DNA of 64,000 nucleotides from an uncultured Bacteroidales bacterium (GTDB taxonomy: Bacteria > Bacteroidota > Bacteroidia > Bacteroidales > FEN-979). Below, piece after piece: positions 35,001 to 42,933 of this stretch. The stretch spans positions 171,558 to 235,557 of the forward strand of contig CAIVAT010000018.1 of assembly GCA_903903985.1 (NCBI GenBank), in the 5' to 3' direction. Every line of letters starts with the position of its first letter. Within the stretch, counting starts at the first letter, position 1. Made by a program: the position numbers and the translations under genes. The notes beneath the pieces were generated by a model. That model had not been told where the DNA came from and did not search any database. It saw nothing but the letters and a program-made list of their open reading frames with translations.

Positions 35001-35410
35001 TCACCGAAAGGCTTAACCTGTATAAAGAGCTTGATTCCATTGAAACAGAAGAGAACCTGATGAATTTCATGGAACGGTTGATCGACCGGTTCGGGCCGGT
35101 ACCAAAACAAACGGTAGCCTTGCTTCATACCATCAGGCTTCGTTGGCTTGCACGGCAGATCGGATTTGAAAAATTAGTCCTTCGCAATCAACGCCTTACG
35201 GCCTATTTTATCCACAACCCGGAGTCGGGATATTTCCAGTCAAACCAGTTTACTACCATCCTCAATTATCTGAAAAACAATCCGTCCTGCTGTAAGATGA
35301 CGGAAGAAAAAAACAGGCTGTTCATGGTTTTCCGGGATGTGCCCGGAATCAATGAAGCCCTTGCCAGATTGGAACCATTCCAAATTTCAAAATTAAATAA
35401 CATTTATTGA
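32006..35410 (+). CDS. mfd: Transcription-repair coupling factor
   Basis: 1134 residues. The start is TTG at 32006, 7 bases after the fbp stop, and KPTDLLALFKESPQVKEIA matches the family N-terminus. Order: UvrB-homology region, CarD-like RNA polymerase-interaction domain (PGDYVTHIDHGVGRFDGLE, near 451), RecG-like helicase with Walker A GDVGFGKTEIA (near 601) and DEEQKFG (near 703), TRG region and C-terminal D7. It removes stalled RNA polymerase and recruits UvrA. Two stretches look foreign to the family: residues 27-54 (PLTPSPTREGE ... LAGEGFRVG) and about 387-401 (TSHVPRLTSHVP). Both are encoded by dispersed-repeat DNA and stay in frame. Confidence 0.96.
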   Translation: MKPTDLLALFKESPQVKEIAGRFVALNPIPLTPSPTREGESSPSLAGEGFRVGAKRFRLHLSGLVGSSRSLVTAAVFEETTHAHLVLLPDRESAAYFFNDLQQILKDRVYYFPSSFKRGFQTGIKDNQGLLSRTEVLNHLNSRQRKFIIVSYPEAVSEKVVNKKYLEKNTLKLSVGEQVNMEFILDLLLEYEFERADFVVEPGQFSLRGGLIDVYSFSNDHPFRIEFAGDKVGTIRTFDPSSQLSIQKMKEISIVPDIRVNPEKKIAYESVFAFLPENTVIWLEDPASMAHSLEKQPVSNLLVHGSEFLKTMLDYSTFEFGQQCYFKSSQTIQFNTAPQPSFNKNFDLLLQDLHKNAEIGYRNFLLTDSPKQAERLQSIFEDIETKDDTSHVPRLTSHVPLNFSLHEGFIDRDLKIACYTDHQIFERYHKFHLREGYTAKEALTLKDLYDLRPGDYVTHIDHGVGRFDGLEKIINNGKEQEAIRLIYKNEDLLYVSIHSLHRISKYIGKEGTAPTLNRLGSDVWNKLKNKTKSRVKDIAKELIKLYAERRAAQGLACSPDTYLQTELEASFIYEDTPDQIKATIDVKRDLEESYPMDRLICGDVGFGKTEIAIRAAFKVVAESKQVAILVPTTILALQHFKTFSDRLKAFPCRVDYINRFKSARDQKKLLADLAEGKIDILIGTHRLLSKDILFKDLGLLVVDEEQKFGVGAKEKIKMLRVNVDTLTLTATPIPRTLQFSLMGARDLSIINTPPPNRYPVQTEIHPFGEEVIKEAITYEVQRGGQVFFVTTRVMNIMDISVMVQRMVPGVKVAVAHGQMEGHKLEKVMLDFIEGEYDVLIATTIIESGLDISNVNTIIINDAHHYGLSDLHQLRGRVGRSNKKAFCYLLAPPMSSLTDEARKRMRAIEEFSDLGSGFNIAMRDLDIRGAGNILGAEQSGFISEIGYEMYQKILDEALLELKETDFKDLYTTDVPKSYVRDCVIETDMEILIPDYYITNITERLNLYKELDSIETEENLMNFMERLIDRFGPVPKQTVALLHTIRLRWLARQIGFEKLVLRNQRLTAYFIHNPESGYFQSNQFTTILNYLKNNPSCCKMTEEKNRLFMVFRDVPGINEALARLEPFQISKLNNIY
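32087..32165. repeat. Palindromic CCCTTCCCC/GGGGAAGG repeat inside mfd
   Basis: CCCCATCCCCCTGACCCC, TTCCCCAACAAGGGAAGGGG and TCCCTCCCTTGCCGGGGAAGG, ending in AGGGTGGGGG. It is the same family as the intergenic copies at 4308, 44287 and 53924, but placed in frame in the mfd coding sequence. Confidence 0.85.
33166..33207. repeat. CACGTCTCACGTC repeat inside mfd
   Basis: GACACGTCCCACGTCCCGCG then TCTCACGTCTCACGTCCCAC: tandem CACGTC units translated as TSHVPRLTSHVP. Related to the palindrome GAGACGTGG/CCACGTCTC at 36597-36620. Confidence 0.75.
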
Positions 35411-35420
35411 TACTTTTATC

Positions 35421-35449
35421 TTTGCCTGCCCTTACTTTTCTTAATTTTG
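35421..35449 (+). promoter_or_regulatory. Promoter of lamin-tail protein (TTTG-N17-TAATTTTG)
   Basis: -33 TTTG at 35421-35424, 17-bp spacer, -7 TAATTTTG at 35442-35449, start codon 38 bases later. An overlapping TATCTTTG (35417-35424) is an alternative -7 box. Confidence 0.6.
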
Positions 35450-35487
35450 TTCCTGATTTTCGGATAGTAACCTTTTAAACCAAAAAT

Positions 35488-36513
35488 ATGAAAAAAATTG
35501 TACTCTTTTTTGCAGCTCTGTTTTCAGTAGCTGCAATTTTTGCCCAAACTGATTGTTCAGACATCTTTATGTCGGAATATGTTGAAGGTTGGAACAACAA
35601 TAAATCCCTGGAACTTTACAATCCAACATCAGCACCCATTGTTCTTGACAATGTTTACAGAATTATACGCTGGTCAAACGGAAGTTCAAATTCCGATCAG
35701 GATATTCAATATGTGGTCTATCCCATGGGAACAATCAATCCATTTAAAGCATTTGTTATTATTCAGGATACCATTCCTGCCGGCCAGGATACGATGGTTT
35801 GGCCGGCTCTGCGCAAAAAGGCAAACTGGCTTGCACCCTATGCATATGGCACCATTCCTCCGACACCAGGTGGAAACTGTATCTTCTGGAATGGCGATGA
35901 TGCGATTTCACTTCAGAAAAAAACTGGCACTACCTGGACTGACATTGATATTTTTGGTGAAATCGGCGTCAGGCCTAAAAATTGGCAAGGTGCCTATTCC
36001 CCGTCGGGGGCATGGACAGATACCAAACCTTATATATTGGGAAACGGCATCTATCTGACCAAGAGCAAGAGTCTGAAACGAAAACATACCATCAAACATG
36101 GGGTGAATCGTGCCACCATGGCCACTTACGGAAGCACCCAGACAGGAGGTGTTCCAGACAGTTTCTATGCCCTCTTGGAGTATGACACCCTTCCCGTTAA
36201 TTTCTTTGACAGTCTTGGCCAGCACTGGTGTGATTGCAAAACTTCATCCGGGATCGGGAAACTTACACAGGACCGGAATGTAGTTATTTTGCCCAATCCG
36301 GTGACCAACAACCAATTTGTTGTTCAAACAGTACACCCAGTTACATCTGTCGAGGTGGTTTCCATTGTCGGACAAACGATTTATTCCAATGATTTTACAT
36401 CCCGTCAGCAGAATATCAGGGTTTTGCTGAATAAACTCCCGGAAGGGGTTTATCTTGTAAAAGTGAAATTCTCCGACAACCAGATGGTGGTCAAAAAAAT
36501 CATCATTCAATAA
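35488..36513 (+). CDS. T9SS-secreted lamin-tail-domain (LTD) protein
   Basis: 341 residues. Signal peptide MKKIVLFFAALFSVAAIFAQ. DIFMSEYVEGWNNNKSLELYNPT is the start of a lamin-tail/immunoglobulin-like domain (about 22-150), with GGNCIFWNGDDAISLQKK closing it. The C-terminus is a T9SS type A sorting domain (ILPNPVTNNQFVVQ ... LPEGVYLVKVKFSDNQMVVKKI). LTD domains accompany secreted nucleases and phosphodiesterases in many bacteria. Here no catalytic domain is present, so this is probably a surface binding protein. It precedes a TonB receptor and a secreted PLD-fold enzyme. Confidence 0.85.
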   Translation: MKKIVLFFAALFSVAAIFAQTDCSDIFMSEYVEGWNNNKSLELYNPTSAPIVLDNVYRIIRWSNGSSNSDQDIQYVVYPMGTINPFKAFVIIQDTIPAGQDTMVWPALRKKANWLAPYAYGTIPPTPGGNCIFWNGDDAISLQKKTGTTWTDIDIFGEIGVRPKNWQGAYSPSGAWTDTKPYILGNGIYLTKSKSLKRKHTIKHGVNRATMATYGSTQTGGVPDSFYALLEYDTLPVNFFDSLGQHWCDCKTSSGIGKLTQDRNVVILPNPVTNNQFVVQTVHPVTSVEVVSIVGQTIYSNDFTSRQQNIRVLLNKLPEGVYLVKVKFSDNQMVVKKIIIQ

Positions 36514-36596
36514 TATTCTCAGAGGCATGCCAGGTCATGTCTCCGCCTTTGTGGTCAACCTTAATGGCATGGTCAAATGTTGCAATGTGGCAATAG

Positions 36597-36620
36597 TGAG
36601 ACGTGGCATGCCACGTCTCA
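36597..36620. repeat. 24-bp perfect palindrome TGAGACGTGGCA/TGCCACGTCTCA
   Basis: A perfect palindrome between the LTD gene and the TonB receptor. A diverged half copy (AGGCATGCCAGGTCATGTCTCC) is at 36522-36544. It could form a strong hairpin in mRNA, but no T-run follows. Confidence 0.8.
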
Positions 36621-36651
36621 TTTATAAATAATCACCAAATCCAAGGAAATT

Positions 36652-39477
36652 ATGATGAAACATGTTACTATTTTAATTCTTTCCGTTCTTTTTCCGGTCC
36701 TGATTTTCGGGCAGAAATATATGGTGCGGGGTGTTGTAACAGATGCCAATTCAAATGAGACCCTGATCGGAGCCACCATTTCGTACGGCGATGGCAAAGG
36801 TGTAATCACCGACATGGATGGCCACTATTATCTCAAACTTGAACCAGGAACCTATCACCTGAAAGTTTCCTACGTTGGATATGTTCCCCAGGAGTTGGAT
36901 ATTACTATTAAACAAACGGAATTTACCCAGAATTTTCAATTGAAAACACCCACCCTCTCTGAAGTTGAAGTCGTGGCCGATGTGGCAAAAACCCGCGAAA
37001 CACCGGTCGCTTTCTCTACCGTTCAACCCATCAAACTTCAGGAAGAACTTGCTTCACGCGATATTCCGATGATCCTGAATAAAACACCCGGAGTTTACGC
37101 AACACAACAAGGTGGAGGAGACGGCGACGCCCGTATCAACATTCGTGGATTCAGCCAGCGTAACCTGGCCGTGATGATTGACGGGATCCCCGTCAATGAT
37201 ATGGAAAATGGTTGGGTTTACTGGTCGAATTGGTTTGGTCTCGATGCCGTAACCAGAAACATCCAGGTTCAACGCGGGCTTGGCTCCTCAAAACTGGCAC
37301 TTCCTTCTGTTGGAGGCACCATGAATATTATCACAAAAGGGATCGATGCAAATCTTGGCGGGACAATTAAACAGGAGTTTGGTTCAGATGGCTATCTGCG
37401 AACATCCTTAGGGCTCACGAGTGGCCAGCTGAAATATGGTTGGGGTATTACCGTTGCCGGTTCCTATAAACAAGGCAATGGATGGGTTGACAACACCTGG
37501 ACAAAAGGCTGGTTCGGATATATCAGAGTTGATAAACGATTTGGAAAACACACCCTCACTTTTTCTGCCATGGGTGCTCCGCAACAGCATGCTCAACGTG
37601 CCTATCAGAAATCAATCGCTACCTTTGAACAATATGGGATCCGTTATAACTCCAACTGGGGCCACCTGAACCGCTGGACCGAGAAAGATGCCGAGGGAAA
37701 TCCGGTTTACACCGGCACTACGGAAAACCTATCACAATCCCTGAACTATTTTTTTAAACCCCAGTTAAGCTTGCGTGATTTCTGGCGGGTCAATGATAAA
37801 TTTTACTGGTCGAATATCATTTATGCCTCTATCGGAAACGGTGGCGGAACCACTAACTTTTCCTCAAACGCCGGCGGAGCTTACGGCACTTCGACATTCA
37901 ATGTCAATACGGCTGACGGACTGATTCTTTACCAGAGTTATTACGATCGGAACATGAACGATCCGACCCACAGGGCGGAGGGGATTATCCGAAGCAGCAG
38001 GAACAACCACAGGTGGTTTGGTTTGTTGTCAACCTTTAACTGGGAGATTAATTCAAAACTTACCTTTTCCGGCGGTCTTGACTTGCGCACATATAAAGCT
38101 CAGCACTATGGCGAAGTATATGACCTGCTTGGTGGTGAATTTGTACGGGATGATGCCAACCAAAACATCAATCCTTACCAGACCAAATTTTATTTAGGCG
38201 ATAAAATATATTATTACAATGATGCACTGGTTCGCTGGGGAGGTGTTTTTACCCAGCTTGAATATAAAACCGGTAACTGGTCAGCTTTCCTTAATTTAAC
38301 TACAGCGGTATCGGCATACCAGAGGATTGATTATTTTAAAAGGAAGGACCTGGTCATCGATGGAAATACCTTTACGCAGGCTGTTGGGTATGGAGACACC
38401 TTTTACTATAATGGTTCCGAGAATTTAACTGCCACCAAGGTTGATCAGCACTACACTTCCAGCGATACCGTCTATGTAATCAAGCAACAAGGCAGTAAAA
38501 AAGATACTTTATTCATTGTAAACCCTACGGCCTACAATAACAGTTCACCAGAAGCACGTGCGACGCAAACGAAATGGAAAATTTTTCCCGGTTTTACCAT
38601 AAAAGGCGGATTAAATTACAACCTAGACAAACACAACAATGTTTTTCTCAACCTGGGATATCTTTCAAAAGCTCCGCGTTTTGCAAATGTTTTTAACAAT
38701 GCCAATCAGGAAATATTGGATCCGAAAAACGAGATCATTGAAGCCGTTGAGCTCGGATATAGCCTGAATACAAAAAAAATCGCCCTGAATGTTAACACCT
38801 ACCTTATAAATTGGAAAAACAGGCCGCTGGATTCACCACTTACCTATACCGACCCGAAAACCCAGGATGCCTTCCCCTATAATATCAATGGGATAGATGC
38901 ATTGCATATGGGAATTGAAGTCGAATTCGGTTACAAACCGATCCCATCACTGCAATGGGACCAGGTTGTCACCTATTGTGACTGGACATGGAGGTCGGGT
39001 GGTACTGCTGAGGTCTATGATCCGTCAGGTAACCTGATCACCAGTTTCGCATACAATGCAAAAGGGGTTCATGTTGGTGATGCAGCCCAGTTCCAGTTTA
39101 TGGAAAGCCTTCGTTGGGAAATAATAAAATATCTCTATGTCTCAGGAAGTGTAACACTTTTTGACAAAAATTATTCGCAGATGGACCCAACCTCCCTGAC
39201 AGCACAATACCTCGATGCAAATGGCAATCCCAGGGATTCCTGGAAAATGCCGATGTATTACCTGGTTGATATGAATGCAGGATACAAGTTTGCATTTAAA
39301 AAATTCAAACTTGATCTGCGTGCTACAGTTGTCAATCTGCTTAATGAGGTTTATATTGCTGATGCAAAGAACAATGACTCATATTCAACAACCACGACGA
39401 ATTTTGATGCGGCCTCTGCCGGAGTATATTATGGTGTGGGAAGAACATTCAATGTTTCTATCGCACTCACTTATTAA
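36652..39477 (+). CDS. TonB-dependent receptor
   Basis: 941 residues. Signal peptide (cut near IFG-QKYM), then a carboxypeptidase-D-like domain (GVVTDANSNETLIGATISY ... YVGYVPQELDITI, residues 25-100), the plug (LNKTPGVYATQQGGGDGDARINIRGFSQRN ... IDGIPVNDMENGWVYW, split here across about 135-200) and a 22-strand barrel ending RTFNVSIALTY. It imports a ligand across the outer membrane using TonB energy. No SusD-type lipoprotein accompanies it, unlike polysaccharide loci. Between two secreted proteins of the LTD and PLD types, its substrate could be a product of extracellular phosphodiester hydrolysis. Confidence 0.93.
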   Translation: MMKHVTILILSVLFPVLIFGQKYMVRGVVTDANSNETLIGATISYGDGKGVITDMDGHYYLKLEPGTYHLKVSYVGYVPQELDITIKQTEFTQNFQLKTPTLSEVEVVADVAKTRETPVAFSTVQPIKLQEELASRDIPMILNKTPGVYATQQGGGDGDARINIRGFSQRNLAVMIDGIPVNDMENGWVYWSNWFGLDAVTRNIQVQRGLGSSKLALPSVGGTMNIITKGIDANLGGTIKQEFGSDGYLRTSLGLTSGQLKYGWGITVAGSYKQGNGWVDNTWTKGWFGYIRVDKRFGKHTLTFSAMGAPQQHAQRAYQKSIATFEQYGIRYNSNWGHLNRWTEKDAEGNPVYTGTTENLSQSLNYFFKPQLSLRDFWRVNDKFYWSNIIYASIGNGGGTTNFSSNAGGAYGTSTFNVNTADGLILYQSYYDRNMNDPTHRAEGIIRSSRNNHRWFGLLSTFNWEINSKLTFSGGLDLRTYKAQHYGEVYDLLGGEFVRDDANQNINPYQTKFYLGDKIYYYNDALVRWGGVFTQLEYKTGNWSAFLNLTTAVSAYQRIDYFKRKDLVIDGNTFTQAVGYGDTFYYNGSENLTATKVDQHYTSSDTVYVIKQQGSKKDTLFIVNPTAYNNSSPEARATQTKWKIFPGFTIKGGLNYNLDKHNNVFLNLGYLSKAPRFANVFNNANQEILDPKNEIIEAVELGYSLNTKKIALNVNTYLINWKNRPLDSPLTYTDPKTQDAFPYNINGIDALHMGIEVEFGYKPIPSLQWDQVVTYCDWTWRSGGTAEVYDPSGNLITSFAYNAKGVHVGDAAQFQFMESLRWEIIKYLYVSGSVTLFDKNYSQMDPTSLTAQYLDANGNPRDSWKMPMYYLVDMNAGYKFAFKKFKLDLRATVVNLLNEVYIADAKNNDSYSTTTTNFDAASAGVYYGVGRTFNVSIALTY

Positions 39478-39546
39478 TTAATGATATTTTAAATCTATCA
39501 CATTTTCATCTGATCCTTATTTATCCATCCTGAAATCAAATAAAAA

Positions 39547-41994
39547 ATGAAAAAATTTGCCTTATTTTTTTTATGTCTTATGATCCTTGGAATCCAGGGA
39601 TTTACCCAGGCCAACATTGCCGCGGCCAGAGCCATGCCGCTCGGCTCGACCATTACAGTGCATGGAATTGTTACCAATGGCCCTGAACTGGGTGTCATCC
39701 GTTATTTTCAGGATGCCACTGCAGGAATTGCTGCCTACAGCTCCTCCATCTCCAGTCTTTCAAGAGGCGATTCGATCGTGCTGGTCGGGGTAACAACAAA
39801 CTATAATCAATTGATGGAAATCAACCCTGTTAATTCATTTTCCGCCATCAGTCCAGCATCTTTACCTGCACCAATCGTCATTACTCCTGGCGGGATGAAG
39901 GAACAATATGAAGGCATGCTGGTGAAAATGGAAGGGGTGACCTTTGCCAATGCCGGCGGCGTCTTTTCCGCGAATACAAATTACAATGTAACAGCCAACG
40001 GGGAAACATGCCAGGTTCGTGTCAACGCGGCCTCAAATCTTGTTGGCCAGATTATCCCGGCAGCTCAGGTGGCCCTGGTCGGCATCTGTTCGCAGTTTTC
40101 CTATACTGACCCATCAGGTGGTTACCAATTGCTGCTTCGTGATAAAAATGATATCATCAGTGCCAGTGCAATTGTATTTACTACACCGCTCACGGTTTCA
40201 AACATTACAACAAGTTCCTTTACCTTTAATTGGAATACCAACATCGCCGGAACCACCGAACTCTGGTATGGCCTCACGCCATCCCTTGAACTAGGTCATC
40301 TTAACGCTTCACTTTCAGGAACTGCGCATGCGATCAATATCACAGGACTTAATCCTTCTGACCTTGTTTATGTGCAGGCGTTTTCTGTTGCAGCACCTGA
40401 TACGGGATTCTCCGGGCTTAAGTCGTTTATTACCCGGTCCACCTCCACAGGCAACATCAAAACTTACTTTACCCGTCCGGTTGACACAACGGTTGCAACC
40501 GGTCCCAAAGCCATTCAGATATACCGTGCAGTTGATGATACCTGCATTGCATACATCAACCGTGCGAAACAAACCATCGACATTGCCATCTACAATTTTA
40601 ATGTTGAGGGAATCAGCAATATAGCCAGTGCCCTGAATGCTGCGTACAACCGGGGAGTCGCGGTACGGGTTGTAACTGACGGCGGAACCAATAATTCTGC
40701 CATCCCGGAACTGGTGGCCGGCATTGGCAAAATTGCCCGGCCAGTGACTGTTGGCATCATGCACAATAAATTTATGGTCATTGATGGAAAATCCACCAAT
40801 CCGAATGATCCGATCGTTTGGACCGGCTCATGCAACTGGACCGACCAGAATGTCAATACGGATGCCAACAATGTACTGTTCATCCAGGATGCCAGTCTTG
40901 CAAAAGTTTATACCATTGAATTTAACGAAATGTTTGGATCGACGACGACAACACCAAATCCTGCCAATGCGAAATTCGGGCCTGCAAAATCAGATAACAC
41001 CCCGCATGAACTGATTATCGGTGGCAACCGTGTCGAAGTCTATTTCAGCCCAAGTGATGGCGTTAACCAGCAGATAGTCAATCATATCAACACTGCCAAC
41101 AGCGATATCGAAATCGGAACCATGCTGATCACGCGTAAAGTAATCAGCGATGCGATTATCGCACGTAAAAATGCCGGGGTGACGTCTAAAGTGATCATTA
41201 CCAACCTTTCCACTTCAGACGCTGGGGTTGTAACGGATTTGGGGGCTGCCCTTGGAAATTATTTCAGGGTATACAATGAACAGGGATTGCTTCACAGCAA
41301 AATCATGATCATTGATCAGTCGAATACAGGTTCAGATCCTTTTGTATGGACTGGTTCCCATAATTGGAGCGATGCGGCCAATGTCAGCAACGACGAAAAT
41401 TCGATCGTTATTCACAATGCCCAAATCAGTAATCTGTATTTCCAGGAATTCAAAAAACGATTCGATTTAGCCTTGCCATTCAATAATCATACGGTTCTTG
41501 ACCTTGGCAACGATACAACGGTCCTCGCCGGTGCTACTGTCACCCTGGATGCGAACCTGTTCGACACTTATCATTGGTCAACCGGTGATCTTACCAGGAG
41601 CATCGTGGTCGATTCAACTGGCGTCGGGTTCGGGGTCAAGAAAATTTGGTGCCGTGTGACAAATCAGTATGGAACGCAGTCAGATACCATACATGTTACT
41701 TTTAGACCATTTGGTATTGGAATTGGCGAACTGAACGACCTGATATCAAAGTTATCAGTGTATCCTAACCCTGTTACAGAATCCTTCACGATCGGGTTCA
41801 TTGCAAAACGCAGTGAATCGATCGGCCTTGAACTGGTTGGTTTCGATGGAAGGGATGTTTGGCAATCGCAGAAAAGCATTGTTCCAGGATCAAATTCGAT
41901 CAGGGTTGACCAGGTCAAACTCCCATCAGGGATTTACCTGCTTCGCATGCGAACATCCGCAGGTGACCTTGGCCGGAAATTGATCGTCAAATAA
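39547..41994 (+). CDS. T9SS-secreted phospholipase D-fold nuclease-like protein
   Basis: 815 residues. Signal peptide (cut near FTQ-ANIAA); two OB-fold-like domains (about 25-205; GSTITVHGIVTNG, YEGMLVKMEGVTF); a fibronectin III-like domain (about 215-298); then two PLD half-domains with HKD motifs HNKFMVID (near 404) and HSKIMIID (near 581), each followed by WTGS-NW. It ends with a sorting domain (VYPNPVTESFTIGF ... LPSGIYLLRMRTSAGDLGRKLIVK, in two blocks). Two HxK-x4-D sites make a catalytically complete PLD fold. OB domains plus PLD favour nucleic acid as substrate, though phospholipid is possible. Confidence 0.88.
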   Translation: MKKFALFFLCLMILGIQGFTQANIAAARAMPLGSTITVHGIVTNGPELGVIRYFQDATAGIAAYSSSISSLSRGDSIVLVGVTTNYNQLMEINPVNSFSAISPASLPAPIVITPGGMKEQYEGMLVKMEGVTFANAGGVFSANTNYNVTANGETCQVRVNAASNLVGQIIPAAQVALVGICSQFSYTDPSGGYQLLLRDKNDIISASAIVFTTPLTVSNITTSSFTFNWNTNIAGTTELWYGLTPSLELGHLNASLSGTAHAINITGLNPSDLVYVQAFSVAAPDTGFSGLKSFITRSTSTGNIKTYFTRPVDTTVATGPKAIQIYRAVDDTCIAYINRAKQTIDIAIYNFNVEGISNIASALNAAYNRGVAVRVVTDGGTNNSAIPELVAGIGKIARPVTVGIMHNKFMVIDGKSTNPNDPIVWTGSCNWTDQNVNTDANNVLFIQDASLAKVYTIEFNEMFGSTTTTPNPANAKFGPAKSDNTPHELIIGGNRVEVYFSPSDGVNQQIVNHINTANSDIEIGTMLITRKVISDAIIARKNAGVTSKVIITNLSTSDAGVVTDLGAALGNYFRVYNEQGLLHSKIMIIDQSNTGSDPFVWTGSHNWSDAANVSNDENSIVIHNAQISNLYFQEFKKRFDLALPFNNHTVLDLGNDTTVLAGATVTLDANLFDTYHWSTGDLTRSIVVDSTGVGFGVKKIWCRVTNQYGTQSDTIHVTFRPFGIGIGELNDLISKLSVYPNPVTESFTIGFIAKRSESIGLELVGFDGRDVWQSQKSIVPGSNSIRVDQVKLPSGIYLLRMRTSAGDLGRKLIVK

Positions 41995-42002
41995 AGATCG
42001 AC

Positions 42003-42036
42003 AGGGGCGTGGTGCAATACCATGCCCCTTTTTTCG
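42003..42036 (+). terminator. Rho-independent terminator after PLD gene
   Basis: AGGGGCGTGGTG-CAAT-ACCATGCCCCT stem followed by six T residues, 10 bases after the stop. Confidence 0.9.
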
Positions 42037-42075
42037 TTAATTCAGAAACATTATTCACCATTAAATTTTTGGTTT

Positions 42076-42816
42076 GTGTCAGATTGCCTGGTAATCATCC
42101 CTACCTATAATGAAAAAGATAATATAGAACGAATTATTCGGAAAGTATTCTCTTTGCCTAAAGAACTGGATGTACTGATCGTGGAGGATAACTCCCCCGA
42201 TGGAACTGCAGCGATCGTTAAAAAGCTCATGGCAGAGTTTCCTGAACGCCTTTTCATTGAAGAAAGAAAAGGCAAACTTGGATTGGGAACTGCTTACATC
42301 CATGGATTCAAATGGGCGCTGAAAGGAAGTTATAATTACATCTTCGAAATGGATGCTGATTTTTCACATAATCCCGATGACCTGCTCCGGCTCTATGATG
42401 CTGCAAAAAATCAGGGAGGCGATGTGGTAATTGGCTCACGCTATATCACCGGGGTGAATGTCGTGAACTGGCCAATGGGGAGAGTGCTGATGTCATATGT
42501 GGCATCGATCTACGTACGGTTTGTCACCCGGATGAAGGTGATGGACACCACAGCCGGGTTCAAATGCTACACACGCAGGGTTCTCGAGACAATTGACCTG
42601 GGAAAGGTCCGTTTTACCGGCTATGCCTTCCAGATCGAAATGAAATATACCGCCTGGAAGCTTGGCTTTAATATCGTGGAGGTCCCGATTATTTTTACGG
42701 ATCGTACCTTGGGAGAATCAAAAATGAGCAAGGGTATCTTTAAAGAGGCCGTGTTGGGTGTCATCAGCCTTCGATGGAGAAGCTTGTTTAAAAAATACAA
42801 ACCCATCCGGCCCTGA
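42076..42816 (+). CDS. Polyprenol monophosphomannose synthase (DPM1-like GT2)
   Basis: About 247 residues from GTG at 42076: VSDCLVIIPTYNEKDN matches the family start, while a frame opening at 42022 lies inside the upstream terminator. VIIPTYNE, VEDNSPDGTA and EMDADFSHNPDD carry the nucleotide-sugar and metal sites. GSRYITG, MDTTAGFKCY and FQIEMKY are further DPM1 hallmarks. There is no C-terminal membrane domain, so it is the short DPM1 form. It transfers mannose (or a related sugar) from GDP-sugar to polyprenyl phosphate, providing a donor for protein or glycan glycosylation outside the inner membrane. Dihydroorotase follows. Confidence 0.9.
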   Translation: MSDCLVIIPTYNEKDNIERIIRKVFSLPKELDVLIVEDNSPDGTAAIVKKLMAEFPERLFIEERKGKLGLGTAYIHGFKWALKGSYNYIFEMDADFSHNPDDLLRLYDAAKNQGGDVVIGSRYITGVNVVNWPMGRVLMSYVASIYVRFVTRMKVMDTTAGFKCYTRRVLETIDLGKVRFTGYAFQIEMKYTAWKLGFNIVEVPIIFTDRTLGESKMSKGIFKEAVLGVISLRWRSLFKKYKPIRP

Positions 42817-42892
42817 CCAGACCCCGCCGCTGAGATGCTGATGTGCCAACCTGCCTGATCGCTACTAAAAATTTGAAAATCAAGAAGTTTTT

Positions 42893-42916
42893 CAGCGTCT
42901 TCGCATCCTCGTGGTA
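42893..42916. repeat. CAGCGTCTTCGCATCCTCGTGG repeat
   Basis: A diverged copy of the GCGTCTTTGCGTCTTCGCGG element at 5452-5486. It lies immediately before the TATTTTTG box of dihydroorotase. Confidence 0.5.
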
Positions 42917-42922
42917 TTTTTG
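42915..42922 (+). promoter_or_regulatory. -7 box TATTTTTG before dihydroorotase
   Basis: A perfect TAnnTTTG ending 11 bases before the ATG at 42934, at the edge of a dispersed repeat. No exact -33 TTTG. Confidence 0.45.
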
Positions 42923-42933
42923 ACTACTGATAA

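Noticed and set aside
42022..42075. Upstream start for the DPM1-like glycosyltransferase
   Set aside because: The frame begins inside the terminator hairpin of the previous gene and adds residues not seen in the family.
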